DNA from: Flaccisagitta enflata
Lineage: Eukaryota > Chaetognatha > Sagittoidea > Aphragmophora
DNA length: 64,000 nt
Direction: 5' to 3'
Assembly: GCA_965153355.1 (NCBI GenBank)
Contig: OZ231127.1
Coordinates: 24,056,001-24,120,000, forward strand
Shown here: positions 1-12,854 of the stretch, piece after piece
Position numbering within the stretch: the stretch's first letter is position 1
Layout: each line of letters begins with the position of its first letter
Notes under the pieces: model-generated
The model's input: the letters and a program-made list of their open reading frames with translations, nothing else
Database searches by the model: none
What the model was told of the DNA's origin: nothing
Made by a program: the position numbers and the translations under genes

Positions 1-131
1 ATTGCGCCAACACTTTTTTTTTCTCTTGAGAAAAAGAAAATATAAGGAGAGAAAGATCAAACATGGCGGAGGCAGAAATTTTTGCGTGTCGCATCTCATC
101 CAAGGAAACAAAACGTATGGAATTTCCATGA

Positions 132-133
<2 letters not shown>

Positions 134-222
<89 letters not shown>

Positions 223-265
223 CGACAGAGACAGACAGAGACAGACAGAGACAGACAGACAGACA
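134..265. repeat. (GA)n then (GACA)n microsatellite
   Basis: About 70 bp of pure GA dinucleotides run into GACA tetranucleotides and imperfect GACAGA units. ORFs through it are only RE or ER dipeptide artefacts. The next ~480 bases (266-750) show no gene that I can recognise. Confidence 0.95.
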
Positions 266-744
266 GAGGGGGAAAGAGAGAGGTTAGAACTAAAAAGAGT
301 TAGTATTGATTTTTTAAGCAGAACCTCATTATAAAGATTATTCTAAATCATTAAAAGAGGTTCATAATTTACCAAACGTTTTTTCATTCCGAATAAAATC
401 CTTGTGTTTTTTTCTTAAGTGAATATCATTAACCCAATAAGTAACCTAGTTGGTGAAAAAAAAAACTAAACAAAACAGACAATTCTGTAAAAGCTTGAAT
501 ACTCGCCGTTTTGCCGCATCTAGTTAGACCCGCTGATCTTGTAGAATTTCGCAGTTTCCAAATACCAAAAGTCCATCGTCCCTAAATGATTCGATTTCAA
601 GATAGCGATAGATCCGTTTGTTGTAACTGTGCTCAATGATTTCTCCTTTCAAAAAATTTGTTACAGCGATCAAACATGGCACTCGCTTCTCAGCTCCAGT
701 TTCGTGTTTTATATGGAACTTTCTCGCTTATTTCGTGTCTTCAA

Positions 745-1027
<283 letters not shown>

Positions 1028-1461
1028 CCTGTCCCTGTCCGCTTTTCCGGTCAACTCTGCATGTTCCTCTATTTTACGCCGGAAGTACGACTCCACTCAT
1101 CTTCTAATTCTAGATCCTCATCTCCGCTGGAATCCTCCCAAATTTAAGAATCAAAACGTTTGGACATCAAAGTTAAAAAGATCAACAACGATGAATTATT
1201 TGATCAATGATCATTACATTTGGAAAAAGAAAAAGTCAAAGTCGATGTAAAGGAATCTAATAATGAAGCAAATGACAATAAAAAATGGAGAGATTTGAGT
1301 TAAAACACCGTCTCTGAAATTTGAACCATGGGAAAAAAATTGTCAAACAGAATCAGAGGAATGAGATCAAGCACACAAATAGGCAAGCAAGAACTTACGT
1401 GAAAACACTCACAAATGCAGACAATCCCGCAAAAAGGGACTACAGACGCGAATACATACAG

Positions 1462-1582
<121 letters not shown>

Positions 1583-1777
1583 CAAACACAAACACACATA
1601 CAGAGAGCCAATAGTTGATAGAAAAGGATAATGTCCGTTTACAAGCATAGGAGACATGGGGATTTCCTACAATCAAATAAAAAGAATCTCATCTTAAATG
1701 GAATTTATTTTCCCTTTTTTGTTGGAATCGAAAAAATTCGGTTATGAATTGTAGACGTCCAAGTGATAGGCAATGAG

Positions 1778-1781
<4 letters not shown>

Positions 1782-1876
<95 letters not shown>

Positions 1877-1877
1877 T
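1782..1877. repeat. (GA)n microsatellite
   Basis: GA repeat with AAAG interruptions at the right edge. An open frame continues to 2483, but it encodes only RE dipeptides followed by a proline and histidine rich translation of the adjoining C-rich minisatellite, so I do not call a gene. Confidence 0.93.
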
Positions 1878-2035
1878 TGGGAGAGAGATTGGGAGAGAAT
1901 AAGGAATTTTAAGTCGTGGAGACGGGATGAATTGATTCGCGAGTCTGTTGATGGCGAGAATCGAGGAATGGAGACATCTTTAATCTTTCAAAATAACTTT
2001 TTGTTTCGACCGTCTCATTTCTTTTCACTCCCCAC

Positions 2036-2135
2036 ACATCCACACCCCCACACCCCCACACCCCCTCATCAACCCTCATCAACCCCCATCAACCCCCATC
2101 AACCCTCATCAACCCCCATCACCCTCATCACCCAT
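2036..2135. repeat. C-rich minisatellite (CATCAACCC-type units)
   Basis: Tandem 6-10 bp units of the form CACACCC, then CATCAACCCC and CCCTCATCAA, drifting in sequence. Ordinary intergenic sequence follows to 2546. Confidence 0.8.
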
Positions 2136-2546
2136 ATCAGAACTTTCAGCTCTTTTCCTCATATCCTTCACACCACCTTATTTCTCTTTATCAAACTTTC
2201 CTGTGCTCAGACTTTAGATTCTCGAGTTCCTTTTCTCAATTTTCACCCTGCCCTCTTCTCAACCTCGTCTCTTTCCCCTTTCCTCGCTGCCTTTGTGCCC
2301 TGCGACCGAACCAATTATTATCCTTCAGTGACGTCTAGAATCTTTCATCCTATCCATCACCGTTGCCAATCAAATTTCCCGCTAACTACTCACCTCCCCA
2401 GTTCTCATTGGCCCCTTATATGTCCTAGATACATCGCGTTTACCCTGTCCCTAACTCGGGAGACAATCCTCATGATCGAATAACTCGGTTTTTTTGCAAC
2501 ATGAATTTTACTGTGTTTTTGTTTGTTTATTCATTTGTCTGTTTTT

Positions 2547-2735
2547 AGTTGCGGACACGCAACTCTATAAGAGGCTTTGTCCGTCCGTCGGTCGGTTGGT
2601 TGGTCGGTTGGTCGATCCGTGGACACGATTCGATAAGTGAGGAAATGAGCGTTTTAGAACATTTTTAGTTGCGGACAGTTGGATTACCACCCCTGCCCAC
2701 CCGTCCGCAACTGATGGCCGTGTATCCGGCCTTGT
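2547..2735 (+). mobile_element. Twin-hairpin repeat element, family A
   Basis: Starts in a T run with the hairpin AGTTGCGGACACGCAACT. Next comes CTATAAGAGGCTTTGTCCGT and a run of GTCNGT units. It ends with CTGCCCCTGCCCACC, then GTCCGCAACT, which is complementary to the 5' arm, then a second hairpin GGCCG-loop-CGGCC followed by CTTGTTTT. A partial second copy of the 5' arm lies at about 2668. There is no ORF. The same architecture recurs about 30 times in this window, so I treat it as a non-autonomous mobile repeat; its superfamily is not known to me. Confidence 0.8.
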
Positions 2736-2879
2736 TTTAGCGTGTTCGTGTCACAACATCCGTATGGTCGCCATGTGTGATGAGGTAGTTTCTAAGATTG
2801 AGACACTCTGCAGTGCTCCGTCTCCTATGTATTAATTCTCATCAATCTCTTTTAATAAATTGTTTGGAATTCCACTATG

Positions 2880-3300
2880 ATTCATTCACTGACATCATCC
2901 CCTCCCCTCCGTTCTCTTTTTGGAATTCTTCTTTTCTACAATCTTTTCTTTTCTTCCTCCCAATTTGATTTTCTTCTCTCATTTCTAGATATGAAAGAAG
3001 GAAATCAAATTCTTCTTTCTTCTTTTCTAAATCTGTATTCTTTTCTTCTCTTTCTACCTCATTTCCTTCGCCGTTACTTTCCATTCATTCCCATCTTCCT
3101 TGTCTCCTCTTTCTTCCTTCCGTTTCACTACCATTCATTGTCTTATCGTTCCCTTCTTCCACTTGCACTTGTTCTACTTCCTCCCTTTTCTTCTTCCTGC
3201 CCACGCTCCTTCCCTTCTTCCCTCATGCACTCCCCCAGCTTCCCCTTCCCCCGCTTCTCCTCCCCTTCCTCCTCCTCCCCCCTCTCTTCCCCCTTGTTTC
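2880..3300. repeat. Polypyrimidine-rich tract
   Basis: About 400 bp strongly biased to C and T on the plus strand (TTCTTTTC, CCTTCCTCC). Open frames here are compositional and no domain is visible. Confidence 0.7.
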
Positions 3301-3518
3301 CAGACGAGTGGAAAGCCTCTAAACGGGTTTTTCGGCCTTCTTAAGCCCAAGTGGAGTCAACAGGCAGGATCTGGATTTAAAGAAAGAATTCGATTCTCCT
3401 TTTTTGCAGATTGAAAAAGACCGACAAAAAGATGGGGAAACAAAAAAGAAAGATATAACAAGAAAATAGGAAAGGGGGGAGGGAAAGAAAGCAAAATCCA
3501 ACTGGACTAATCTCTCTT

Positions 3519-3621
<103 letters not shown>

Positions 3622-4273
3622 ACTCATTGCCAACTTACATGATTGATTTTCTAATTGCCATTCTAATTGACACAATACCACATTTCTATCGAGGGGGTTA
3701 TAAAAGGATGCCACAAATGTTGCATTATGATTTTTTAAAGTAGTTGTGTTGTCCATGTTTCATTATGGCCCAGAACGAGTATCACCAACAGATTGGACAG
3801 CTGTGGTAGCTTTTTACTAGCCGGATTTATATGGTGATTAATATTAATCAACAGTCAGGAGTGCAATAGGTTTAATCGACCTCTATAAAAATCATTTTGC
3901 CAGTAAATCAAAGGCGAATCCCAATCATGTCCAAGTCGTCAAACCAACCTCCATAACCAATTAATCATTTACGTGATATCGGCAAATTTCAAGTTTCCGT
4001 CGGGTATGACAAATGGAACACTATCCCAAGTACATCCGTTACAGTTCTGGTTTAAATCATGCGCCGCTCGATCTGATTCCACCAGAATCAAAAAGACGAT
4101 ACTATGCACACTGACTCCAATCATTTCAGTATGCAGGAAGTTCAATCATCAGACAAAAGAATTATTCAAAAGAATTTAAAAAGATAACTCTTTTCTTCTT
4201 CCGTCGTATTTGACTCGGTCTCGAAAAGCAAAAAAAAAACATCTTCGTGTGAGGTCTCTACTATAGAGAGTGG

Positions 4274-4275
<2 letters not shown>

Positions 4276-4338
<63 letters not shown>

Positions 4339-4373
4339 GAAAAGACGGAAAAGAAGAAAAATGGAAAGAAAAA

Positions 4374-4464
<91 letters not shown>

Positions 4465-4470
4465 GAAGAA
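4276..4470. repeat. (GA)n then (GAAA)n microsatellites
   Basis: A 60 bp GA run, a short purine linker, then about 100 bp of GAAA tetranucleotides. The composition explains every ORF here. Confidence 0.95.
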
Positions 4471-4597
4471 AGGAAGACAAAGAAAAGAATCTTGAAGAGG
4501 AAGAGAAGGCAGTAAAATGGAACAAATGACAGACCGAAAGCGAATGTTAGTATGCAAAGTTTCACAATTGTGATTGACTGGGCAAAGAACTAAATAC

Positions 4598-4724
4598 TAG
4601 GGAGGGTCAATTTTTTTGCCGCTTCCACCGCTTCCGCTTCCGCTTCCGCTTCCAATCACAGTTCAAATACTAGTAGCTATCCCATCCACCAAATTGGAAG
4701 CGGTCAATCGCTTCCACATCCCTA
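4598..4724. mobile_element. hAT-like MITE with exact 8-bp target duplication
   Basis: The 127 bp element begins TAGGGAGGGTCAA and ends TTCCACATCCCTA. It is flanked by an exact 8 bp direct repeat, CTAAATAC, at 4590-4597 and 4725-4732. Eight-base duplications and short TA-G terminal repeats are characteristic of the hAT superfamily. Internally it carries GCTTCC hexamers that match its own terminal repeat. A relative lies at 36345-36484 and a much larger one at 43006-45447. Confidence 0.85.
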
Positions 4725-4760
4725 CTAAATACTTAGTGAAATAACAATAGAATGAGAGTA

Positions 4761-5171
4761 CCACGCGTATCAAAAAAAAAGACGCACTTTTAAATGGTTG
4801 ATTTAGCCACTAAATCTTCAAAAAACTATAGAAAATCTTAGGTCATTTTGAAGCCCTTTTAAAGTACTTTCATTTGGCGCCAATCTGGTATTGCTACCTT
4901 TTTTCGTTTAGAAATGGCATCAGTTTGAGTGAAAACATTACCCATTTCAATTTCGCAATCCCTATGAAAAAAATGCATTTTAGCAAAATAGTGCTTCTCT
5001 TTGCAGAGCTCTAGCTCCTAAACCGTTTGGAATACAGATCTGGGATTGATCTAGAATGAACGACTTTGTGAAAATCTTTCAAAATGTCTTTGTCAAAAAT
5101 AGTTAAAAATATTTTTTATATCTGTTTTTTCAATTAATAGATAGGTGCGTCTTTTTTTTTGATCCGCGTGG
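4761..5171. mobile_element. TA-flanked MITE (Tc1/mariner-like)
   Basis: Terminal inverted repeats of about 27 bp with one mismatch: left end CCACGCGTATCAAAAA, right end reading CCACGCGGATCAAAAA on the other strand, both followed by an A run and GACGCAC. TA is present on both outer sides. The length is 411 bp with no transposase. The TA duplication and inverted termini fit a non-autonomous Tc1/mariner-type element. Confidence 0.8.
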
Positions 5172-5724
5172 TACAACTTCACATACACTTAAACAGTAAC
5201 ACGGGATGGATATCAAGAGTTGGAAGATATGATAGGACATCCCAGACTGGCTGGTTCTTAAAGCTACTACTAAAATCTATCAAAAGTGGTGTTCTTTTGG
5301 GACCATCGACATCCTCTTGGACCAAAATGATTGTTGTTTTGTGATTTTTTTGATAAATGTGCAACGGGTGCCCTCTTATAGATCCCTTGTTAAGAAGGCG
5401 AAAAACGCAAAAATCACAAAAAACGCCAAAAATAGCTTTTTTCACCTTATGTTAATCTCAATTACCCCAGTCCTACAGCAGTTATCCTAGCTGGTACAGC
5501 TTCTATGACTTAAAAACTTGCAAGGACAACAAGAGTTTTAGTTCTGTGCCTCAGGTACACTTGATTATATCACTATTAGTGCAATAAAAAACGCAAAAAA
5601 CTCAAAAAACAAAACAGCAAAAATTGAAAAAATTAGCGTACATCATTTCTTTACTATATCAATTGTCCTATCTTTACTCCATGCATTTGACCATTGTGTG
5701 AGCTGCAGCAGCTTTATTACCTTA
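5172..5724. other. No recognisable gene
   Basis: AT-rich sequence with runs such as AAAAACGCAAAAA. An 88 aa open frame on the minus strand (5179-5445) has no recognisable domain. I see nothing else to annotate. Confidence 0.5.
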
Positions 5725-6860
5725 ATAGTCCCAAAAACGTCACATGGTCAGCGGTACCCGATGTCCCAAAGTTGGTTCATATGAGGATGTGATGGTGAGG
5801 GGGTAGCAGCCTCGGAGGGACAGATAAACTATGATTCCACACGGACCTAATTTCCAAGTTAGGGTTTGCTAGTGTTTATCTTGGGTTTCAACGGTTTGAA
5901 GTCTGGGGGGCCTAAATTAAGGTCTGGGAGGTCTGAGTTGAGTCTGAGAGACCTGAATGAGGGTCTCGAAGGCCTAAGTTGGGTCTGAGAAGCCTGAATT
6001 TGGATCTGGGACGGTTGACTTGGGGTCTGAGATGCTTGATTTTGGGTCTGAGAGGCCTGATTTGTGGCCTGAGATACCTGATTTGTGGTCTGAGAGACTT
6101 GACTACAAGTCTGAGAGGCCTGATTTGGGATCTTAGAGACCTGATCTGGGGTCAGAGAGGCCTGATTTGGGGTCAAAGAGGGCCATTTTGTGGTCTGAGA
6201 GGCCTGATTTGGGGTCTGAGAGACCTGATTTGTGGTCTGAGAGGCCTGATTTGGGGTCTGAGAGGCGTGACTATGAGTCTGTTTGCATTTTTTCAATTTC
6301 CCATGTTATTCGATGGGAATTAGAGGCTTGAGAAGTTTTTTTTTGGGGGGGGACGTATTGTCAGACGGATGTAATGGTTCACCCCTGTGTCCTACAGGAC
6401 ATCGGCCTTTTGGGGCCGCTGCCCAAAAACCTGATCAGGCATGAAATTGGCCCTCTTAAGCCCTCTCAGACCAAACATTGACCCTTCCAAGCCTTAGAAT
6501 TATTATCCCAGGTGTCAAATCAGCCATTAAAGGCCTTAAATAAGCTTTCTTAAGCCTCAAATTGACCCTCCCAAGCCTCAAACTATCACTCCTAGGCCTC
6601 AAATTAAACTTTCCTAAGTCGAAAATAGCTCTTTCAGGCCTTAAATTGACCCACCTGAGCCTTAAATTTTACCTTCTCAGGCTTTAACTCAGCCATCCCA
6701 GGCCACAAATTGACCCTCCAAAGCCACACATAAGGCCTCCCATGCCTTGAATAGAGCATCTCCAGTCTCAAAAATGCTATTCCAGGCCTCACATAATTCC
6801 TTTTGGGCAGCGGCCCCAAAGGGGTCAATGACCTATGCTTTCACACATACAGTCATGCTT
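5725..6860. mobile_element. Family-B hairpin element(s) with internal minisatellites
   Basis: Left end has AGTCCCAAAAACG then GGTCAGCGGTACCC, as in the boundary-defined copy at 59194-59555. Near 6400 lies a hairpin CGGCC-TTTTGGGGCCG followed by CTGCCC, and near 6810 an inverted copy GGGCAGCGGCCCCAAAGGGG followed by GACCTATGCTTTCACAC. Between them are two different ~21 bp minisatellites: GAGGCCTGATTTGGGGTCTGA units at 5900-6270 and CCTTAAATTGACCC-like units at 6440-6800. It looks like two elements or a compound copy. The long SQTPNQA and LRGLIWG open frames are minisatellite translations. Confidence 0.65.
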
Positions 6861-7420
6861 GGATAAATTGCAACTGGATTCTGGAGCCTATTACTCCGTC
6901 GACAATCAGAAAAACCTAGCAAAATCATAGATGAAATTGAAGCTTTTTCAAAAGATGAAGAGATTGACACCAAGTAGAGCGAATTTTGTTGATGCATTTA
7001 GATGGAATGCTGTTTTAAAGAAAAGGACTAAAAAGGGAAATTCATCAAAATTGAGCGTTTTTTCTGTTGGTGATATTTTTCTTCAAACCTTTGTTATTTC
7101 TAAACGAATAAAGCCACAATGACCAGTAACATCGCATTTGGAAGATTTTTTGCAGAGCTTTCAAATGGTCATGAATAATACGCTTAGCAGGAATCGACCA
7201 AAGTTGTCAGACCCCTAATCGCAGTATGTGACTATGTTGATATGTGTGAATGAAAAGAAGATGCGAAGTTTCATGACCCTCAGTGCCCAAAAACCATCGG
7301 CAGCGGGCTTATTTGGGTCAAAAATGTGGAGGACACATTTTCCCTTGTCATTTCTTGCTAATTGCAGTTATGAAACTCTTCTAGACAGTAAACAAGTGCC
7401 GCAGGCTCACAATGCCATTA
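6861..7420. other. No recognisable gene
   Basis: About 560 bases without repeat termini or domain-bearing ORFs. The 63 aa and 103 aa open frames show no recognisable features. Confidence 0.5.
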
Positions 7421-7423
7421 TGG

Positions 7424-7640
7424 GTAGGGGCAACCAACCCCCATTCATACCCTGCGCCCCCCTCCAACCAACACACATACTCAAAGTGCATCTAAAAAGT
7501 TCATTTTTCGACTTCTCGACTCATGATCTTGCATTATGATTTATGGACCAACGAATCAACGTTTTGGACTGAACAACAGTCAAATGGACCTACAGACCAA
7601 TAGACGGACAAAGCCTCTCAAGAGTTGCGTGTCCGCAACT
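7424..7640 (-). mobile_element. Twin-hairpin repeat, family A, degraded copy
   Basis: On the minus strand it starts AGTTGCGGACACGCAACT at 7640, followed by CTTGAGAGGCTTTGTCCGTC. The C-rich internal segment typical of the GTGAC-tailed subfamily follows, but the 3' hairpin is no longer clear. The low-coordinate boundary is approximate. Confidence 0.55.
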
Positions 7641-7969
7641 AAAAATGGGGTTTAATCCTAAAACAGTCTCAAAGATATAGCTTATATCTGGGTCAAGCAG
7701 AGAAAAAATGTGCTCAGGACTGCCAAATGTAGTTGTTACTTTATTCTAAAAGAAATTTTCTCAGGGTTGTTGCCCTTTCAAGCAACGTGCAACAATATGG
7801 TAAGTCATGTCTTTCCATCTGTCTTGATACATAAATGTGTGTCTGCTGCTGTCTGTCTGTCAACTGCATAGTTTCTAACTCTTCACAACAAATCAAATGA
7901 TTTCATCAGTACTGTTGGGCATAAACAACGTCTCCTCCTAGATTTTCCCTATATCCTAACCCTGGGACT

Positions 7970-8300
7970 AAAATCCTAACCCTTGTGTTTATGTCTAAAA
8001 CTCGAAGCTCAAATTTCAGCCCTAAAGCCCAAGTTCTGGCCTAAAAGCCCAAGTTCCCACCCAAAAGCCCCAATTACAGCCCCAAGGCTCAAATCCCAGC
8101 CCTGAGATGAAGTTTCTAATCTTAAGGCCCAAGTCCCCAGGCCTTGAGGCCCAAGCCCGAACTTCAAGCCCCAAATCTGAGACTCGAGGCCCAGATCACA
8201 GCCATTAGGCTCAAATCCCATACTCAAAGCTCAAATCCCAACCTTATAGCCAAAATCCCAGCTTCCTGACCCAATACCAGCTTCTTGTCCCAAATTGTAG
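7970..8300. repeat. Minisatellite (~22 bp, GCCCAAATCCCAGCC type)
   Basis: Irregular tandem units of the form AGGCCCAAGTCCCAGCCT. The same unit type appears inside the family-B hairpin elements at 50910-51070 and 59300-59475, so this may be a remnant of such an element. Confidence 0.65.
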
Positions 8301-8655
8301 CCCAAAATTTTTTATCTCAACCCCAAAGGTCGAAAGATTCAATATAATTCCTCATTAGCTAAAGCATAGATCGTTAGTTTCTCCAGCTCTAGGGGCCACT
8401 TCCCATTCACCAATTCATTAACATAGGGGCATTGGGAACCATTGGCCATCCAATGCTTTTGCAACATTCATTCCTTCCTTGACTCACATTTCCAGTCGGT
8501 AAAACCTTATAACTCGAATTTGACATAGTGCAATTTTTTGCATCCTCAAACATCTATTAGAGTTCATGCCAGTCTGTTGGTCGGTTGGTCTGTCCATCAC
8601 ATAAACATTAAAATTGCGCAGGACAGACAATTTCGATGTCTTTCTTCATTCCTGA

Positions 8656-11600
8656 TATGAGCCCAACTTTGATGGGTGTGTTTTTGAGGGTGAGGATCTT
8701 GAGAAACTCAAACAAATAGTGGGGGATTTTCCCGAAATATTCGCCTCCCATGCGGAAGATATAGGGAAAACAACTTTACTGTACCACTACACAAATTTGA
8801 CGACAGACAAACCAGTCTCAGCAAGTTATTACAGATCCCCTCCGCCCAAAGTTAGGGAAGACATTGATAGGGAAACTCAGAAACTACTCTCTGCAGGCAT
8901 TATAAGAGAAAGCGAAAGTCCGTACTCAGCACCAATTGTCCTCGTCCGCAAGCCGGACGGGACATGGCGCTATTGTACGGATTTTCGCAAATTAAATGCT
9001 ATAACGCAGAAAGTTTCATTCCCCATCCCAAGCATCAATGACAGCTTGAGAAGGTTTCAAAACCCGAAATATTTCTCAAGTCTAGATTTGTTAAAGGGGT
9101 TTTTTCAAATTGAGGTCTCTGAAAGCCATAAACGTTTTTACGGCTTCAGTGACGGCCGTCGGCACTTGGAATATAACCAAGTGCCAATGGGATCCAAAAA
9201 CTCTAGTTCCACCTTAGCTCAGCTTATGGAGATTGTGTTTCGGGGATTTCCCCCGGAATACTTTCTCTCATATCTCGACGATATATTGTTGGCAACGCCA
9301 ACCGTGGAACTACACTTGACCTATTTAGAAAGGATTTTTTCGGCCCTTAAGCGGGCCGGCCTCAAATTAAACCCTCTTAAGTGTAAGTTTGGGCAGAGGT
9401 CGGTTTCGACTTTAGGCTTTGTGATGGATAGTAACGGAATCAGGCCTGATCCTGCTAACTTAGCAAAGATTAGAGATTGGCCAGCCCCTGTGAATCAAAA
9501 ACAAGTCCGGCAATTTGTGGGCCTGTGCTCATACTACAGGTCCCACATTGTTGGGTTTGCGAAAGAGGCCGAGCCCTTAACTGATCTTCTCATGAAGAGC
9601 AGAGAGTGGTTCTGGTCTGAAAAGCAACAGGAGGCCTACGAGACCCTCAAAGATAGGTTGTTACATGGGACGGCCTGCAGTTACCCGGATTTTAGCAAGG
9701 AATTCATTTTGAAATGTGACGGGTCTGGTTCCACGGTTGGAGCAGTTTTGTCACAGCTGGATAGTCGCGGAAAGGAGTGTATTGTGTCATGTGCAAGTCA
9801 AAAACTTAACAGTGTTGAGGCTAAGTGGTCCGCCCTAGATAAAGAATTTTTTGCGATTATCTGGGCGGTCCGCTATTTTAAACATTATTTACGCTTTGAC
9901 AAATTCAAAATAGTGACTGACCACCGACCCCTGTTGTCTTGTCTGAACATTAACACAAATAATGACGCAACAGGAAAAAGGACAAGGTGGTCGTTGGAGT
10001 TGCAGACGTACTCATTTGACCTATTGTACAAGAAAGGTGCACACAACACTGACGCTGACGCTCTCAGTCGACATCCAAAACCGGACGAGCCACAGGACAG
10101 TGACAGTGACGACATTTTTATAGCCGGAGCTATGACCACAACTGAGATACCGTTAACCGAGTTCAATGATGACAATGACGACAATGACTTCTTGCAAAGA
10201 TTGAAAAAGGAGCAGATGAAGGATGTGGAGATTGGAAAAATTGTGGCCTTCCTGAAGGGACCCCAAGCCCCTGTGGAGGCTGATGGCCGCCGGGCAAAGA
10301 AGGGCCCCAGGAAATTTTCAGATAAAAGTTATAAAATCATTGATGAGGTTTTATACTTGGTTGAGGTGGATAAAGTGGATGGGCTGAAAAAGGCAAAGGT
10401 TATGGTCCCCACTAGTATGATCCCTGAGTTTTTGGAACGCTGCCATGGTGACCTAAGAGCCGGGCATCCAGGGGAAAAACGATGCTACGACATTTTGTCC
10501 AAATTTGCTTTTTGGCCTAGGATGAGGCGGGATGTGGGAAATAAGGTCAGAACTTGTACCTTTTGCCAGGCGTCCCGGCCCAACCCTTATCGCCATATGA
10601 TTCCAGTTAAGGCACAAAAAGCAGATTTTCCCCTTCAGTTTGTCCAGGCTGATTTGTTAAAGTTCACTCCTCATTCACAAGGATACCAATATATCCTTGT
10701 GTTTGAGGATCGCTTTACGAAGTTTTGTCAATTATACCCATTGAGAGACAAAAATACCATTTCTGTAGCCAAATGCTTCACTGATTTTGTCACCCGTTTT
10801 GGTGCCCCTATTCAATGGGGCACTGACAACGGGGGCGAATTCAAGAGCAGGCTCATTGAGGCTCTTTGCAATACGTATGGCACTAAGAAAACGTTCAGTT
10901 TGGCCTATCACCCACAGAGTAATGGTCAAACTGAACGCAAAAATAGAACCATCATTGCCGAATTGTCAAAACGCATTGCTCAATACGGACATGACTGGGC
11001 CTCTCAATTAAAATGGGTTCAATTCTGTTATAATGGTACCCCACACAGAGCAACGAAATTTAGCCCCCATTTGTTGATGTATGGACGCGAACCAACTTCC
11101 CCATTTCTCAGTGAAATCCCCCCTGTAAATACATTGGGCTGGGATGGAGAAGCAAAGAATTTTTTCAATCAGCACCCAAAAGAGATGACAAGAGCCCATG
11201 AGTTGGCTAGGGAATACCATCAGGATTACAGAGAGCAAATGGAGAGACAGGCAACTAAAAAGGGGTCTCAACCACCTTTCAAAAAGGGTTCACAGGTGTG
11301 GGCATTTATTCCAAGAGAAAGCCGTCAAAAAGCGTCCCTCCACTTCAATGGCCCTTGGGAGGTCATTGAAGTGCAGGGAAACACATACAAATTGAGAAAA
11401 GACGGTCAAGAAATACATAGGCCTCAGTCTGACCTCAAAGATTATGAGCCGCCAAAATTTTTGCAAGAGGAAGACAGACAGACTGACCAGAAGACAGACC
11501 GACCTGAGGTGGAGACAAAAGGAATGGATGGGTCATTGGGCACCTTTTTGTCAGTGGCTCACATCCTCTCTGGAGGATCTGTCACTCCGGTCACATCTGT

Positions 11601-12150
11601 CACTCCGGTCACATCTGTCACTCCGGTCACATCTGTCACTCCGGTCACATCTGTCACTCCGGTAACATCTGTCACTCCAGTTACATCTGTCACTCCGGTT
11701 ACATCTACTACCCCGGTTGCATCTACTACCCCGGTTGCATCGGCTACAGTCACATCTGCTACTCTGGTGGCACCTGTAACAGCAACAAATTCGCGAGTTA
11801 TGTCAGCCTCAATTTCAACCACTAATCCGTTACCTACCGACCCATCACCTACCCATCATTGTGATACAGGTGCTGTTGGTGGTGATCCATGTTTTGTTGA
11901 TGATTTGGCGAATGATGGAGAGTTGGATTTGGAAGCGAATGTGGATGATGAGGAAGATGTGGATGAGCGAGAGGCCATGGCCTCGCACATTCCAGTTTTG
12001 GTTGATAGAACATCACCTCATCCTCCAGAGGATATTCCGCCTAGGCTGGCGAGGGAATTGAGGAGACTTAAAGACAAAAACACACCTGGTCTTAAACAAA
12101 CAGACAGTAGTGAGCTCCCGCCAAAAAGAAAATCTAAATGGAGAAAGTAA
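8656..12150 (+). CDS. Ty3/gypsy-type pol polyprotein (RT, RNase H, integrase), 5'-truncated
   Basis: Encodes the enzymatic core of an LTR retrotransposon. The frame is open from 8656, just after a TGA at 8653, with no ATG; an ORF caller would start at GTG 8719. Counting from 8719: reverse transcriptase with the catalytic YLDD at residues ~185-188; RNase H with its first Asp in CDGSG near 334; integrase HHCC zinc finger (His ~576, CxxC ~613-616); integrase catalytic Asp ~645, Asp ~703 and Glu ~739, spaced DD35E; and a GPW-type C-terminal module (residues ~870-910). A serine, threonine, valine and proline rich tail with an 18 bp tandem repeat follows. Gag and protease are not visible upstream and I found no LTR pair, so the copy is incomplete although pol itself has no internal stop. 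Confidence 0.93.
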   Translation, partial: YEPNFDGCVFEGEDLEKLKQIVGDFPEIFASHAEDIGKTTLLYHYTNLTTDKPVSASYYRSPPPKVREDIDRETQKLLSAGIIRESESPYSAPIVLVRKPDGTWRYCTDFRKLNAITQKVSFPIPSINDSLRRFQNPKYFSSLDLLKGFFQIEVSESHKRFYGFSDGRRHLEYNQVPMGSKNSSSTLAQLMEIVFRGFPPEYFLSYLDDILLATPTVELHLTYLERIFSALKRAGLKLNPLKCKFGQRSVSTLGFVMDSNGIRPDPANLAKIRDWPAPVNQKQVRQFVGLCSYYRSHIVGFAKEAEPLTDLLMKSREWFWSEKQQEAYETLKDRLLHGTACSYPDFSKEFILKCDGSGSTVGAVLSQLDSRGKECIVSCASQKLNSVEAKWSALDKEFFAIIWAVRYFKHYLRFDKFKIVTDHRPLLSCLNINTNNDATGKRTRWSLELQTYSFDLLYKKGAHNTDADALSRHPKPDEPQDSDSDDIFIAGAMTTTEIPLTEFNDDNDDNDFLQRLKKEQMKDVEIGKIVAFLKGPQAPVEADGRRAKKGPRKFSDKSYKIIDEVLYLVEVDKVDGLKKAKVMVPTSMIPEFLERCHGDLRAGHPGEKRCYDILSKFAFWPRMRRDVGNKVRTCTFCQASRPNPYRHMIPVKAQKADFPLQFVQADLLKFTPHSQGYQYILVFEDRFTKFCQLYPLRDKNTISVAKCFTDFVTRFGAPIQWGTDNGGEFKSRLIEALCNTYGTKKTFSLAYHPQSNGQTERKNRTIIAELSKRIAQYGHDWASQLKWVQFCYNGTPHRATKFSPHLLMYGREPTSPFLSEIPPVNTLGWDGEAKNFFNQHPKEMTRAHELAREYHQDYREQMERQATKKGSQPPFKKGSQVWAFIPRESRQKASLHFNGPWEVIEVQGNTYKLRKDGQEIHRPQSDLKDYEPPKFLQEEDRQTDQKTDRPEVETKGMDGSLGTFLSVAHILSGGSVTPVTSVTPVTSVTPVTSVTPVTSVTPVTSVTPVTSVTPVTSTTPVASTTPVASATVTSATLVAPVTATNSRVMSASISTTNPLPTDPSPTHHCDTGAVGGDPCFVDDLANDGELDLEANVDDEEDVDEREAMASHIPVLVDRTSPHPPEDIPPRLARELRRLKDKNTPGLKQTDSSELPPKRKSKWRK
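11578..11725 (+). repeat. 18-bp tandem repeat inside pol tail
   Basis: Eight or so copies of TCTGTCACTCCGGTCACA-type units encode SVTPVT repeats. Units near the right edge have diverged (ACTACCCCGGTT). The repeat length keeps the frame open. Confidence 0.9.
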
Positions 12151-12645
12151 CAGTTCTATTTTACTGAAAATATCAGTAATAATCTTTTAGACATTAATCG
12201 CTATTTTTATTGGCCAATAACTGGGAGGTAGAATGGCTAACTTTTCGATGGTTCTTAATGTTCATCCTTGTTTACTTTACCGGTGACGGTCCGCGTCTTT
12301 CAGACAGGGCCTGATCCATCTCTCCTCGTTATTGATTTAGCATGTTGTTGTTTGCGCATTTCCGGCAAAAGCCCGCGTCTTTCAGACAGGGTTAGCGCCC
12401 TCACTTGCATGTTTTTTTGTTGTTTGTTTTTGGTTTGAACTTAAAAATAAGTTATGGAAAATTCGAGTGTGAGCACGCACGCGATAGCAACAATATTGAG
12501 GCATATTTTTTTCTTTAATATGACAAAACAAGATGCAAGAATTTCTCAGGCTTTGTCCGTCCATCTGTTAGTTGGTGAATTGATTGAAATGCTGAATTTT
12601 TTTTGATATTGCTTCAAAATTGAAATATGGGATCAAGAAAGTTTT
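12151..12645. other. 3' flank of pol; direct duplication, no LTR recognised
   Basis: Contains two copies of CCGCGTCTTTCAGACAGGG about 80 bp apart (near 12290 and 12372). This could be part of a 3' LTR, but no partner copy is present upstream of pol. Confidence 0.4.
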
Positions 12646-12646
12646 G

Positions 12647-12790
12647 GGTCGCGGACACGCGACTTTACACCCTGCCTTATCGGTCCGTTGGTCTGTCCAT
12701 CAGTTAGTCCAGACGTTTTTTTTTATGCTTTTTTGCATTACTGCCCCTGCCTGAATGCCCGCGATAGTAAAGCCGTGTATTTGCCTTGGG
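12647..12790 (+). mobile_element. Twin-hairpin repeat, family A
   Basis: Begins with the hairpin GGTCGCGGACACGCGACT, then TTACACCCTGCCTTATCGGTCC. Its 3' end (CTGCCCCTGCCTGAATGCCCGCGA, then GCCGTGTATTTGCCTTG) is degraded. It lies 65 bp upstream of the SGNH-like ORF. Confidence 0.7.
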
Positions 12791-12854
12791 TTTTACTTAA
12801 TGTGGCCTTTTTGGAATAGTCTCAGTTGAAATTAATAACAAGTCACATCAGTCC

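Noticed and set aside
2547-2735. Twin-hairpin repeats as tRNA-derived SINEs or tRNA genes
   Set aside because: No A-box or B-box arrangement, no tRNA fold and no poly-A tail that I could see; the conserved parts are hairpins and a complementary internal segment.
5859-6323. 145-aa and 114-aa repetitive ORFs (SQTPNQA and LRGLIWG repeats)
   Set aside because: Both strands are open because the ~21 bp minisatellite lacks stops; the array belongs to a hairpin element.
12151-12645. Calling this the 3' LTR of the gypsy element
   Set aside because: No matching copy upstream of pol within the window; only a local duplication of CCGCGTCTTTCAGACAGGG.
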